A stretch of 64,000 nucleotides of DNA from Heterodera schachtii (lineage: Eukaryota > Nematoda > Chromadorea > Rhabditida > Heteroderidae), in the NCBI GenBank assembly GCA_023374025.1, contig SIJG01000032.1:884441-948440 (forward strand), in the 5' to 3' direction. Of this stretch, positions 53,701 through 64,000 are shown piece by piece. A program made the position numbers and the translations under genes. Every line of letters starts with the position of its first letter. Position 1 is the stretch's first letter. The notes under the pieces were generated by a model. The model ran no database searches. It was not told the origin of the DNA and saw only the letters and a list, made by a program, of their open reading frames with translations.

Positions 53701-55492
53701 CACCGCTGGGGGCAGTGCCGCCGCGGTTCGCCGCCCCTTCGCTGGTTGTTGCTCCTTCTGAGCTGCGCTGCTGCTACTGCGGCGGCTAACAATAATAAGG
53801 ATGACGGCGGTAAAAAAAAACGTGCCACCAAGCACCAATTAGTGCCAAATTAGGGAGCAGCTCGGGAGCAGTTATTAAGAAAATTCAAGGAAAACATTTT
53901 TTTCAAAATTTTTTGTTTATTTTTCTGGAACTTCAGCAAATTTAGTTTTTATTAACGCTTAGTTAGGTTTTCAAAAAAAAAAAACAAAAAAGTTTTTAAA
54001 TTTTCTTAAAATTTAAAATAATTTTAATTTTTCATTGCGTTGACGTTATGTCCAGGCGACGTTTTGGGGTGTGCCCGAGCAGCGCATTCCTACTCCTGGA
54101 AAATTTGAAAATTTTTGACTAAAATAAAAAAAAAATCTTCTTGGTTAGCCTAGATCCAAGAAGTTTGAAAAACAGCAATTGATGTCATCTGGGGGGGGGG
54201 ATTTTGAAAATTTTGGCGAATTTGTTAACTTCAAACTTTAAAAAAAAACAAGCTTGGCACAAAAAAAGTAACTGCTGAAACCCATTTTTCAGCAGTTGCA
54301 TCCGCCGATCCTTTGACGCCTACTGGTGGAACAACGACAACCGACGCCACAACATCAACATCAAAAACAGATACCACAACAATAACAGCATCAACAACCA
54401 CTGCTGCTGCTGCTGCTGCTGCAACATCGAACAGCAACAACAACAGCAGTGCCAATGCCAAAACCAACTGCAGTGGTGGCAGCGGTAATTTTGGCACGGA
54501 TGGCGAACGCTCGTTGGACGAATGTTTAGAGAAGTGAGGAACACGGAAATAATAAATAAATAAATGGCCAATTTTGAGGGATTTTTTTTTGTCAATTTTT
54601 AAAAATTCCAACGGAATTTTGTTGGTCAGACGATTTGTTGATATGTAATAGTACCTAAATTAAAATATACACCACTAAACTATTGAATTTTTATCCCTTT
54701 ATTGACAGCATTTGGCCAGAAAAATGGCCAAATTTTGAGGGATTTTTGGTTATTTGAAAAATTCGAAATGTATTTTACGGCACTATCAGGAGCTGGAGGG
54801 GGCCGGAAGTGGAATTTAGTAAAAATTTTTCATCCACTATCCTGGTTTTACGGGCACAATCTCTCCTCTATTTTTCAAAATTTCATCATTTTTTTGTCAT
54901 AAACGGTTGTAAATTATTTGTTTCCAGTTTTGTACGTCCCGAGAACCTCGGCCTCCACTCCAAAATCAAATGCGACAACTGCGGCACGTACGAAGTGCAG
55001 CACAAACAGTTGACACTGCGCAAGTTGCCCATTGTCGCCTGCTTCCACCTGAAGCGCTTTGAGCACATGAACGCGACAATGAAGCGGCAGAAGATCAAAT
55101 ACCCGGTCCGCTACCCGGAATTCATTGTGAGTGGCTTTTTGTTCAACAATTGTGGTGGAGAAAAAATTTTGTATTTTAAAAAATTGGGCCCCCATGCTTA
55201 AGCGGGTTTTTGGTGGTATTTATTCATTTCAAATTTATTTGGCTTACTCCTCCACTAATTGCCTTGCGTTGGATTTTACAAAAATTGGCGCCAAAACATG
55301 GCAAAAGTGGGCCTTTTTGGTGGCGGGGGGAGGCGGTAGTGTATTCTTTGAAAAACAAAAAATTGCATGGAATTTTTTTTTTTTTTTTTTTGCTTTTTTT
55401 AATTTGGCTTGTCTTTCAATAACAATTATGTTTTCTTAACAACCTTTTTCTGCAAAAAATCTGCAAAAAAAAATCGCATTTTTACACCTTTT

Positions 55493-55530
<38 letters not shown>

Positions 55531-56321
55531 AGAGGGGGCAGTAAACAAAATTTCAAAACCATTCATCAGCCCCCTTTGTGCCAAAAAAAAAAAATTTTTT
55601 TTCTTAAGGACCTGACTCCGTATACCACCACCCATCGGAATGCGATTGCCTCTGGTGACCAGCAACAACTGCGCGAAGGCAGCTCCCGACGGCACTTGAC
55701 ATCGTTGACTAATCGGTCCGTCTTTTTTTTGGCACCAACGCAAAATATCAGTGCCATTATTTGACTGGCGATCCTCCAAATTATGCTTTTTGGCTTTACA
55801 ATTGTTTTTTACCCTTTCTCCCCCCTCCAGGTATTCTCTGTTTGCTGTGGTCAATCATAACGGTTCAACGGAGAGTGGTCATTATTCATGTTACATTCGT
55901 CATCAGCAGGATAATTGGTAGAGTCAGTCAGTCATTAGTAGGACTGAAAAAATTTACTGCGATTTTTTAGAAAAAATATAATTCTTTATAAAATTTCTAA
56001 AAGACCTAGCCCTTTTGGGGTCTCGAGTCTTCAGAGACCGTAATGTCCAATTTATATTTTTAAATATTGACAGGTACAGCTGCAATGACCAGAAAATCAC
56101 ACGGGAACGGGTCGACAAAGTGTTGGCCAGTGAAGGGTCGGTATTTTTCAATTTTTAATCAAACTCGAAAATTTCGCAAATTTTTTTTTTGGCAAGGGTC
56201 TCAGTTAAACCAGACTGACTACTGAAAATAGGAAGAATTTTTTTGGAAAATTAATCTAATTTTAAACACATTTTTTAGGTATTTGCTTTTCTATTGTAAA
56301 AGTTACATTGACTACGATTGA
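50706..56321 (+). CDS. SAGA-type ubiquitin-specific protease (USP22/Ubp8 family)
   Basis: Removes ubiquitin from histones as part of the SAGA co-activator. Exons: 50706-50831, 51230-51365, 51710-51864, 52128-52236, 52366-52419, 52642-52737, 52997-53150, 53394-53454, 53593-53744, 54293-54533, 54928-55126, 55609-55715, 55831-55917, 56074-56136 and 56279-56321. An N-terminal zinc finger ([24 protein letters not shown]) precedes the peptidase with Cys box [12 protein letters not shown] and His box [11 protein letters not shown]. Zinc-ribbon pairs CKC, CTRC and CDNC and the family-typical [14 protein letters not shown] and EGYLLFY are present. Exon 6 carries one base too many near 52695; correcting for it gives about 593 residues (human about 525). 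An exon of Thr/Ser/Ala/Asn runs (54300-54470) is an unusual spacer. The intron after 52737 needs a GC donor. More 5' coding sequence is possible. Confidence 0.92.
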
Positions 56322-57902
56322 TCGGTGAATGAATGTGATCAGAGAATGAATGAGCGAGAATGGTAAAACGAGATATAATTGCATTGTTTGATATTATTAT
56401 TTCATTGGCATACTGTGTGGTGTATTATGACAAAGACCCTTAATGGTACTGTACCCCGACTCGTATACTGTACACGAGACAGTATTTTTTTTTCAAATTG
56501 CAGCACGAGTTGTGTAATTCACCTGTGTAGTACGAGTCGGGGTACCAGTGCGAACTGGGTTTTTACCCATTTTTGACTGTATAGATTAATTAATTGATTC
56601 AAATCGTGTAAATAAAAATAGGCACTACAGCAATAATTGGGAATTAATCAATTATTATGTAAATGCCATCTTGGATAATTTCCAAACTTTTGTTTTTTTT
56701 ACAAAATCTCCGATTTTATTCAAAGCAAAAATTATTTTTAGATACTCGGAGCGTACAATTAATCCTAAGTAAATTATTTGATTTTCGATTAAAAACTCCC
56801 AAGGAATTAAACAGTAATATTTTTGGGGAATTAAATATTAAATTCCCCCGCCAAAATAATTTTCGCAAAAACCCGGTTTAATTACCCCGATTTTTTGCCA
56901 TTTGTTATCGAAAAAAATGGCATTTGCGCCAAGCAAACAAAATGGAAACAGTTGATGTGTGATAAAGAAAGATAAGATTTCATTTGGCTGCTGCTGATGA
57001 AGTAAATTCGTCCGCCGAACTCAGCTGTCCCCGCCCGTTTTTAAAGTCCCCACAATTCATTCATTTCATTCATTGGCTTTTCCTTCCTCCCACTGAAATG
57101 CAATCGGCCCTCGTGATAATCCCCCCCCCCTTATCTCCGCCAAAAAAGCGTGGGTGTGTTGTGTTGGGTTAGTTGACAAGTACAACAACTGCGTATATGT
57201 AAGACATAAATGTTTATGATTGATGATCAAAAATCATCAGGGAAATCACATGGACAAATCAATGGCCAAATCTCGAGCTAATTTTTGTGCGGGACAGCTC
57301 GTCTCCCACCCCCCCCCCCCTCCGCCGGTTCCCCTGTCCCGGAAAAATTAAAAAAAAAACTTAAGAAACTTTCTTTTTCTAACAACTAACTTCAAGAAAG
57401 TTATTTTCCAACTATTTACGGGGGGGGGGGGGGGGGAGGAGAAACGAAATGCGCTCTCATTTGCTCATTTTTATGCTCGTGCGTGAGATTGAGAATGTCC
57501 AAGGCCAAGAATTACGCAATTACTGTTAAAGCCCCATGACAAAAAGTGGCACATTCTCACGCCTTACTTTTTTTCTCTCTTAAACTTGGGCACTGACGTC
57601 AAAACGTTGGCGCCAAAAGGAGCCGTAGACCTTTTTCTGCGCCCCTCCTCTTGCTAGCTACCTCATTGCCGAGAAAAATCCTGTTTTCGAGACTAAATTC
57701 CCAAATCCAAATGCCCCCCTTTCCCAACTCTAGACCAAGACTTGAAAACAAGCAACTCTTGTGTATGTCCCCAAGACTTTTCCCACTCGAGACTAACTTA
57801 ATAAGATTTTCAATCGCCCTCATCTTTCTTCCTGTAAGGATGAAGCTGTCGGTTAAAGCTTGGAAATCGGGGGCTCATAAGACCCATAAAAAGGGCGGAT
57901 GT

Positions 57903-57979
57903 GCCTCGGTAGCTCAGTGGTAGAGCTAGCTGCCCACGGATTTGGTGGACGAACGGGTTCGATTCCCACCCGCCGAGGC
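57903..57979 (+). pseudogene. tRNA-like sequence, degenerate
   Basis: The 7-base acceptor arms GCCTCGG and CCGAGGC pair fully. The D arm (GCTC-AGTGGTA-GAGC) is good and acts as an A box, and GGTTCGATTCC is a perfect B box. The anticodon region does not form a normal 5-bp stem with a U33 loop, and there are three extra bases (CCG) between the T arm and the acceptor arm. I therefore read it as a tRNA pseudogene or SINE head, not a working tRNA. Confidence 0.6.
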
Positions 57980-59162
57980 CTAACATTTTACCCATTTCTT
58001 ATTTTCCTCAAGAATCTCTCAACTCGAGGGCAAAATGCATTTGGAAACTGCTCTATTTCTCTTAAAGATTTTTTCCCAACTCGAGACCTGTCTGGACTCG
58101 AGAACAGCCCTAAGTTTTTCCTTGCTCTCCTTTTCATGTTTCATTCAGGCCATATGTTTCTCCACCCAAAGATTAACCCAAAATTTGGGCCATGACAATG
58201 ACAAATTGTCCCACCCCTCACGTCGACAGACAGCAGCAGCCCGGCCCCTCCCATTTCTTCCATCTCCAAATCCCCCCCCCAATTTGATGCCAACCGAAAA
58301 AAAAACATGATAATATCTATGCCCAGGGGATGGATGGAAGGGGTCCGTCCCCGCGTGCCTCCTACGCCTCAAACAGCTCCATTCAATTGCATTTTACACG
58401 TCCAACAAATTGATTTTGAGCCAATTGTTCGATCAAAAAGGGGAGGGGAGAGGGAATGAATCGGGGAGCGGAGGGGGGGGGGGGGGGGGGAAGGAAAAAA
58501 CATTGGATAGGGGTGGGCCCATGGGCGTCGATTTTCAATGGAAAACTTGTCCAACAAAACAACAATAATTACATTATATTGTACAACAGTATGTATAAAA
58601 ATTCTCATACTTTTTTAGTCCTCCCTTCAATTTTTTTTTTTTTTTGAAAAAATTAAACCCTCTGAGTTGTGGCGATTTTCTGATCGCAACCAAAAAAATT
58701 TTTTCAATGATGCATTTAAAATTTCATTAGGCTGTGCCGGTACAAAATTTTTTTAATTTAAACGAAATTCCTCTCAGTGGCACTATTTCAAATAAGGGCA
58801 AAATCATGAACTAAATTTCATTTTTTTTTTTAGCCTCAAAGAACCCAGTGATGAAAGGTGCTGGATCATTTTACTTGTCAAGAAAAACGAGAACCTCCCC
58901 CCCCCCCCCCCGATCGATCAATCTTTTTTTTTCTGACGGCACGGATTGACGCCACAGCAGCCCACTGACTGACTCTATTCATTTCATAGCAGCAGCGAGT
59001 TCATCATCATTAGCAGATCTCATTAGAACAAATGAGCTTAAATGTGCGCGCGTTCATTTCGATCAATAGACTATGACCACAAAAATTTAAAATTAGTAGG
59101 CTATTTTTTAATTATAAATTCTATGAGCAGAGGTGTAAATTTAATGGTAAAAAAAAAGAATT

Positions 59163-59470
59163 TTTATTGCACTTTACGAGTCCTATTAATTTTATGAGTC
59201 CAATCAAACATTTTGAATCCACCAATCAAATATTTATGAGTCAATAAATTTTTACGATTAACTGACAACTTTTGGAAGAATTTTTCAATTTTCATTTTTA
59301 CACTTAGAAATGGTTTACGACAATAAAAAATAATTGGACTCAAAATTTGATTTAATTAATTAATTGAAAATTTGATTTAGGTAACTCATAAACCTGATTG
59401 GATTCAAAAAATGCAATTATTCTCATAAATATTTGATTGGACTCATAAACTCGTAAAGTGCAATAGAACG
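59163..59470. mobile_element. Foldback element with TTGCACTTTACGAGT ends
   Basis: A perfect 15-base inverted end (TTGCACTTTACGAGT and ACTCGTAAAGTGCAA) leads into further inverted arms (ATGAGTCCAATCAAA and TTTGATTGGACTCAT). No open frame. The immediate flanks do not show an obvious target duplication. Confidence 0.85.
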
Positions 59471-59981
59471 CAAAAAAGAAAACTAGATTAATAAATGAGC
59501 AATTTTTATATCGGTGGATATAGAGAGAGCTCTCTAATGATCCCTCATTGCTGCATTTTATTTTATTTATTTATTTTTTGCATTTTTAATAAAAAAAATT
59601 TCAAAAAATGGAAAAATAGCGCTAGAATGATTTTATTTTATTTTAAAATCCCAAAAATGATTTTACATATTTCATTTCATTTATTTTGTTTAACAAAAAT
59701 TTGCCAAAAAGCGCTTTTTTAATGGCAATCGCTTCCCACACTCATCCAACACACCAACATTATGCCAACACTTTACCCCTCCACTTCCACATAAATATCA
59801 TAGAAATTTTTTTTGCGATCCCATGCCATGCCAATGCAAAAACCCTAAGAAAAAATTGGCATTTTACTTTTTTTAAACATTTTAAATAATAAATTTTCGG
59901 GCCCCAACGCCGTCCGTCTGTCCCCAGTCGGATAAGCGTTGTGTCGGCCACCAGCAGCAGCAGGAGCCGTGCCGGAGAATA

Positions 59982-62900
59982 ATGACTTTGCTCAGTCTCA
60001 GTCATCCGCCGTCGTCCAACAAAAATGCCACCAAAAATCCGCCGTCGTCTTCCGCCGTTGTTGGCACCGCCACCACAGCGGCGCCGGCGGCGGCGTTTCC
60101 AATCGCGCAAATAATCCCGGGATGCCTTTATTTCACTTCTTACAACATTCGAACTAATGAGGCCTCCTCCACCACCACCTGCAGCAGCGATAAAAATTTT
60201 GTTGTGCCTCCGAAAAACGACACAAAAACCATTTACATTGACATTGACAGCCACGTGCACTATGGTCTCGGGAAAAGATGGGGATTGGACGGACTAATTA
60301 GGCGGAATTAGGCTAATTAATGGACTTACAAAAAAAATCCAGGGGATGGACGGACTAATTAGGCTAATTAATGGACTTACAAAAAAAATTCGAGGGGATG
60401 GACGGACTAATTAGGCGAAATTAGGCTAATTAATGGACTTACAAAAAAAAAATCCAGAAAATTACGCTTTTTACAAATTAGAGAACATAAAAAAGTGCGA
60501 TTTGCTCGGGAATATTGCATCATGCTGAGTTTCGGCCCAACATTTTTAAAAATTAGGCGAAATTTGGCTAATTAAAGGATTTACAAGAAAAAAAAAAATT
60601 CAGAAAATTAAACTTTTTACAAATTAATGATCCGAAGTTAAATTTCAAAATCCATTTTTATTTACAAATCCGTAGATGCCTTCTATGATGATTTTGGCCC
60701 ATTGAATTTGGCGGTGCTTTACCGGTTCTGTCAGTTCCTTCACACATTGGTGCTGCAACAGAACAGTGCTCAGCAACAGCAACAGCAGAAGAAGCGGCTT
60801 TTTCTCTACACAAGTGCCGAGTAAAAATGGCATCCCAAAAATTGGTTTTTTCCAAATTTAAAAATTGAATGTTTTCGGCATTAATATATTAATCCGGCAT
60901 TAAAGTATCTGTTAAAGGCATGTGCCTTAGAGCTTGACCCGAACCTGGGTAAAGGCCTGGATCCTTCCTGGGTCCAGGCCCAGGCCAAACTCATGGATTT
61001 CCTGGATAATATTAAGGGCTTGGATTACAGGTCCACGCCAAACTCATGGATTTCCTGGATAGTATTAAGGGCCTGGATTCCAGGTCCAGGCCAAACTCAT
61101 GGATTTCCTGGATAGTATTAAGGGCCTGGATTCCAGGTCCAGGCCAAACTCATGGATTTCCTGGATAAACAAGCCTGGATATTTTTCTTGGACCTGGATT
61201 TCTGTTCGATCCAGGCCCAGGCCAAACATGGATTTCCTGGGTAATATTAAGGGCCTGGATTTTCCTAAATCCAGTTCCAGGCAAAATATGGATTTCCAAG
61301 ATAATATTTTGAACTTGACTAGTTATTTCTCGAGTGACCATTTTTTTATTTCAAGATACTTGTCCAAAAATGATTATAGATTTAAAATATATAATTATTA
61401 TTGTCAATTAGATAATTTTAGTTTTTCCTAAACAATTCTTTTTAAACTTTTTTTTTTAAAACAAAGCAATCCAGGCCAGGCTATGAAAAGTCTGGGTTTT
61501 TCTTGGACCTGGATTATTCTGAGTTTTTGTCACGAAAATCCAGCGCCAGGTCAAGCATGTAATCCCAGAGCCAGACTTTTTACAAAATGTCGAGCTCTAA
61601 TATATGTATATAAGCTCAGTTTATTAGTTTTTTGGCTTTTCTTGTGGGGCACTTTCCGAGAATATTCACCATGAATATGCCATTCTAATTTCTCAACCAG
61701 ATCAAATGCCACAAAATTTCTTAAAAACACTTTTGAGGGGTCCCCTTGAAAAAAAATTTTCAATTCTAATTTTTCCCGCAATAAATTTCTCGCCATTTTA
61801 GCCCACAATGTCGTGTGAACGCCGTTTTCCTGATTGCTTCTTATATGGTTATTCTCAATTTTTAATATACATAATCTTTTGAGTGAAAATAAGTTAAAAA
61901 GCCAACAAATTTGGTTGTTGCCTAGCAAAATATTTTTTTATTTTTATATAAAATTTTTTGGTTTTAAATTTCATATCTAAATTATATTTTAAAAATATAA
62001 TATTTAAAAAATTAAGAAAACGGTCAACAAAAAGTCGAAAAATCCCTAATTTTTTGCTTTTAAACAAATATGGGGGAAAATTCCGATTAAATAAGCAAAT
62101 TGTTAGTCGATTAGAGACTCATAAAATTGGGTGAAAACCAATAAAAAAAAAAAACTCAAAACTCAACCCTTCTTTATCCATTTTCCAGATAATTTATCAC
62201 CATTTGCCCGCTGAACAGGCCTATGTTCGCCTCCAATGTGCTGAACCGCCCCAATTTGTTGGATTTCGCGACGCGGCGCTTGGCCCACCGTCATATTTGT
62301 TGCACGTGCAACATGTCATTATGGTAAAAAAAAAAGAGTGGCATTTGGAAGGCCCATTTTCTCGAAAAAAAATTGTTAAAATGGCGCCTCGGGGCAAATT
62401 TGAGAGACTTTGATCAAATTTATTTTTACCGGGATAAATTCAGTGTTCGCAACTCATTATGGAAATTTGTATGTATGTCGGTATTGCTTATATTAAATTA
62501 TATATTTTTTGTTTGAAATTAATAAAAAATAACGAAAAATATTTACGGCGTGAAAAGGAATCGAACCCCCAAAGAAAAAACAAAATAATTCATCAATTAG
62601 TCAAGCGGATCTGAACCCATGACAAATGGTCATTAAATAAATATTAAAAGAGGGAAAATTGCATTAAATTTAAAATATTTTTGCTAGTATTTTAATTTTA
62701 ACGATTTTTTCTAATAACTTTTGGCCCGGTGCCAAAAGCCTAAAATGTAAATAGCAAGTCGATCGACTATGTTCTATACGATAAAAGTGGATTTAAAGTG
62801 ATTTTGGGCACTCACAGTTCGAATGTTCCATTGTAAGACAAGAAAAAAAAACAGCTGGAAAATTAGAAAATTTCTAAGAAAACTTTTTAGTCTATCGAAA

Positions 62901-64000
62901 AAGCATTGAAATTCAAATGGTTGGACTTTGGGCAGTTCGATGCCGACGAATATGAGCACTTTGAGCGGGTGGAGAACGGTGATCTGAATTGGATTGTGCC
63001 CGGCAAATTGCTCAGCTTTTGCGGGCCCCATGCCCGATCATACGTGGAAAATGGTGGAAAATTTTTGAGTTTTTTTAGAAAATTTTCCGATTTTTTTTGT
63101 CAGGCTACCCCTACCATTCACCGGAGGTGTACTTCGACTATTTCCGGGAACACAATGTGTCCTCCATTGTTCGGCTGAACACGAAACTTTATGACGCGAA
63201 ACGGTGTGTAATTAATCAAAAAACAGACCTCCTAATTAGGGATTTAAAAAAAAATACAGGTACACCCCAAAACACAGCCGCCGAAACACAGCCGAGACAT
63301 AACACAGCCGGGAATAAATTTTCAAAAAAATTTTCAAACTTGGAAATTTTTCAAGAAAAAAATCTTAGAAAATTTTTCTTTGAAAATTCTATGAGAAAAA
63401 AATTTTTAAGAAATTTTCGGCGATTTTTTTTGAAAATTTTTTGAAAATTCTTAGTAAATTTTGAAAAAATCGCCTGAAAATTTTTAAAAAATTTTTTTCT
63501 TATAGAATTTTCAAAGAAAAATTTTTCTAAGATTTTTTATTCCCGGCTGTGTTATGTCTCGGCTGTGTTTCGGCCGGCTGTGTTTTGTCCTGTTCCGAAA
63601 AAATACACACCACCTAAAAATCGAAATTAAATTCAGAAAAAAATAGTTTTTTTTTTTTTTTTACTAATTGAGACCATTTAGGGCTGTTAATATTACATTG
63701 TTTCAATTCGGACAATAATGAATTGAATTTGTTACCCCAAAACTGGTCCAGCAGCACTAATTGTTGTACCCCTTCAAATGTCTTAATTTGACTCCCCTTT
63801 TTATCAGTCAAATTTTTCGATTTAATTTTTTCTGTATCGGCTCATCAAAATGTGCCAAAATTATACTAAAATTCGAGGTCGAGCATTTCCGTGTTCTGGT
63901 TAAATGTGTGTTCAAAAGGTTCACCGATGCCGGCTTTGCACACCATGACCTGTACTTCATCGACGGTTCGACGCCCACCGAGGAAATTGTGCTCCGATTT
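59982..64000 (+). CDS. CDC14-type dual-specificity phosphatase, N-terminal part
   Basis: Cell-cycle phosphatase. Exons seen: 59982-60264, 60676-60820, 61802-61847, 62189-62323, 62891-63053, 63104-63203 and 63919 to the window end; all phases agree. The first domain shows [27 protein letters not shown] and [11 protein letters not shown]; then comes the hallmark [32 protein letters not shown], and the start of the catalytic domain ([40 protein letters not shown]). The HCxxGxxR active site would lie just beyond the window. A Gln run ([11 protein letters not shown]) interrupts the first domain. The frame stays open upstream of the chosen ATG to an acceptor-like CCCCAG near 59926, so an upstream exon is possible. 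Confidence 0.92.
60268..60460. repeat. Tandem repeat of about 60 bp in CDC14 intron 1, three units
   Basis: The unit contains GGATGGACGGACTAATTAGG, AGGCTAATTAATGGACTTAC and an A run. Three nearly identical units are followed by more degenerate fragments to about 60610. Confidence 0.85.
60930..61605. mobile_element. Foldback element with internal 60-bp minisatellite in CDC14 intron 2
   Basis: Ends AGAGCTTGAC and GTCGAGCTCT are inverted with one mismatch. The left half (60960-61300) is a tandem array whose unit contains CCAGGTCCAGGCCAAACTCA, TGGATTTCCTGGATA and TATTAAGGGCCTGGAT, in about five units. The right end (61470-61570) has the inverted GGCCTGG/CCAGG content. A related fragment lies at about 46640-46850 in a DnaJ intron. 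No target duplication seen. Confidence 0.75.
63259..63599. mobile_element. AACACAGCCG foldback MITE in CDC14 intron 6
   Basis: The left arm has CAAAACACAGCCGCCGAAAC and ACATAACACAGCCGGGAATA; the right arm is the inverse, ending GGCTGTGTTTTGTCCTGT. An AT palindrome fills the centre. AAAATACA stands at both outer edges, consistent with an 8-bp target duplication. The build, with short GC-rich steps in the ends and an AT centre, is like that of the element at 40137-40730. Confidence 0.85.

Larger units (their letters stand above)
56322..59981. other. Intergenic between USP22-like and CDC14 genes
   Basis: No protein gene recognised. At about 56454-56545 there is an inverted pair (GTACCCCGACTCGTA and TACGAGTCGGGGTACC). 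Long C or G runs occur near 57121, 57310, 57421 and 58476. A tRNA-like sequence lies at 57903-57979 and a foldback at 59163-59470. The remainder is AT-rich. Confidence 0.6.

Noticed and set aside
54231..54611. Minus-strand open frames rich in Val/Leu/Ala
   Set aside because: Antisense shadow of the Thr/Ser/Ala exon of the USP22-like gene.
57903..57979. Functional tRNA gene
   Set aside because: The anticodon arm is not canonical and three bases are inserted before the acceptor arm; kept only as a pseudogene or SINE head.
59982..60157. Alternative start of the CDC14 gene in another frame (from 59939)
   Set aside because: That frame ends at a stop and does not join the CDC14 domain; the frame from 59982 continues in phase with all later exons.
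62540..62620. Minus-strand tRNA (GGGTTCGATTCC-like B box)
   Set aside because: Only a B-box-like piece is present; no paired arms could be assembled.

Overview
This is eukaryotic nuclear DNA. It is AT-rich, its genes are split into many short exons, and its introns are full of foldback elements. Gene content and layout point to a nematode: several introns are tiny, four are best read with GC-AG splice sites, and some start codons sit directly at a splice-acceptor-like AG. A tylenchid (plant-parasitic, cyst-nematode-like) worm is my guess; no species marker was seen.

Left part (1-8 kb). A roughly 3 kb unit is tandemly repeated. Each unit pairs a minus-strand gene for a small multi-pass membrane protein (three copies) with a divergently transcribed plus-strand gene for a very divergent histone H4 (two copies). 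The H4 variant has exactly the canonical H4 length, but its N-terminal tail has no lysine. A foldback transposon with an 8-bp target duplication sits in the 5' leader of one H4 copy; the other copy still shows the empty site.

8-22 kb. A repeat-rich gap is followed by a p90 ribosomal S6 kinase (RSK) gene. It keeps the N-terminal AGC kinase and the extreme C-terminal ERK-docking-like tail but lacks the second kinase domain. One of its introns carries a 48-bp minisatellite. Then comes a long gap with one possible small secreted-protein gene.

22-28 kb. Two minus-strand genes encode secreted cysteine-rich proteins built from two alternating modules (A and B). Every module is an exon of phase 1-1, so modules can be added without breaking the frame. 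I do not recognise the family.

28-44 kb. A tandem duplication of about 6.4 kb with poly(T) junctions carries a GH37 trehalase gene. The upstream copy is truncated by the junction. The downstream copy has all 13 exons and both catalytic motifs but shows two one-base losses in exon 2.

44-64 kb. Three conserved housekeeping genes lie on the plus strand: an ER DnaJ co-chaperone (DNAJB11/ERdj3), a SAGA-type ubiquitin protease (USP22/Ubp8), and the N-terminal part of a CDC14 phosphatase that runs off the window. At least seven non-autonomous hAT-like foldback insertions with 8-bp target duplications were resolved. Single-base frame breaks recur in otherwise conserved genes, so residual assembly indels are a real possibility. 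All exon models come from reading by eye; splice phases were checked by arithmetic.
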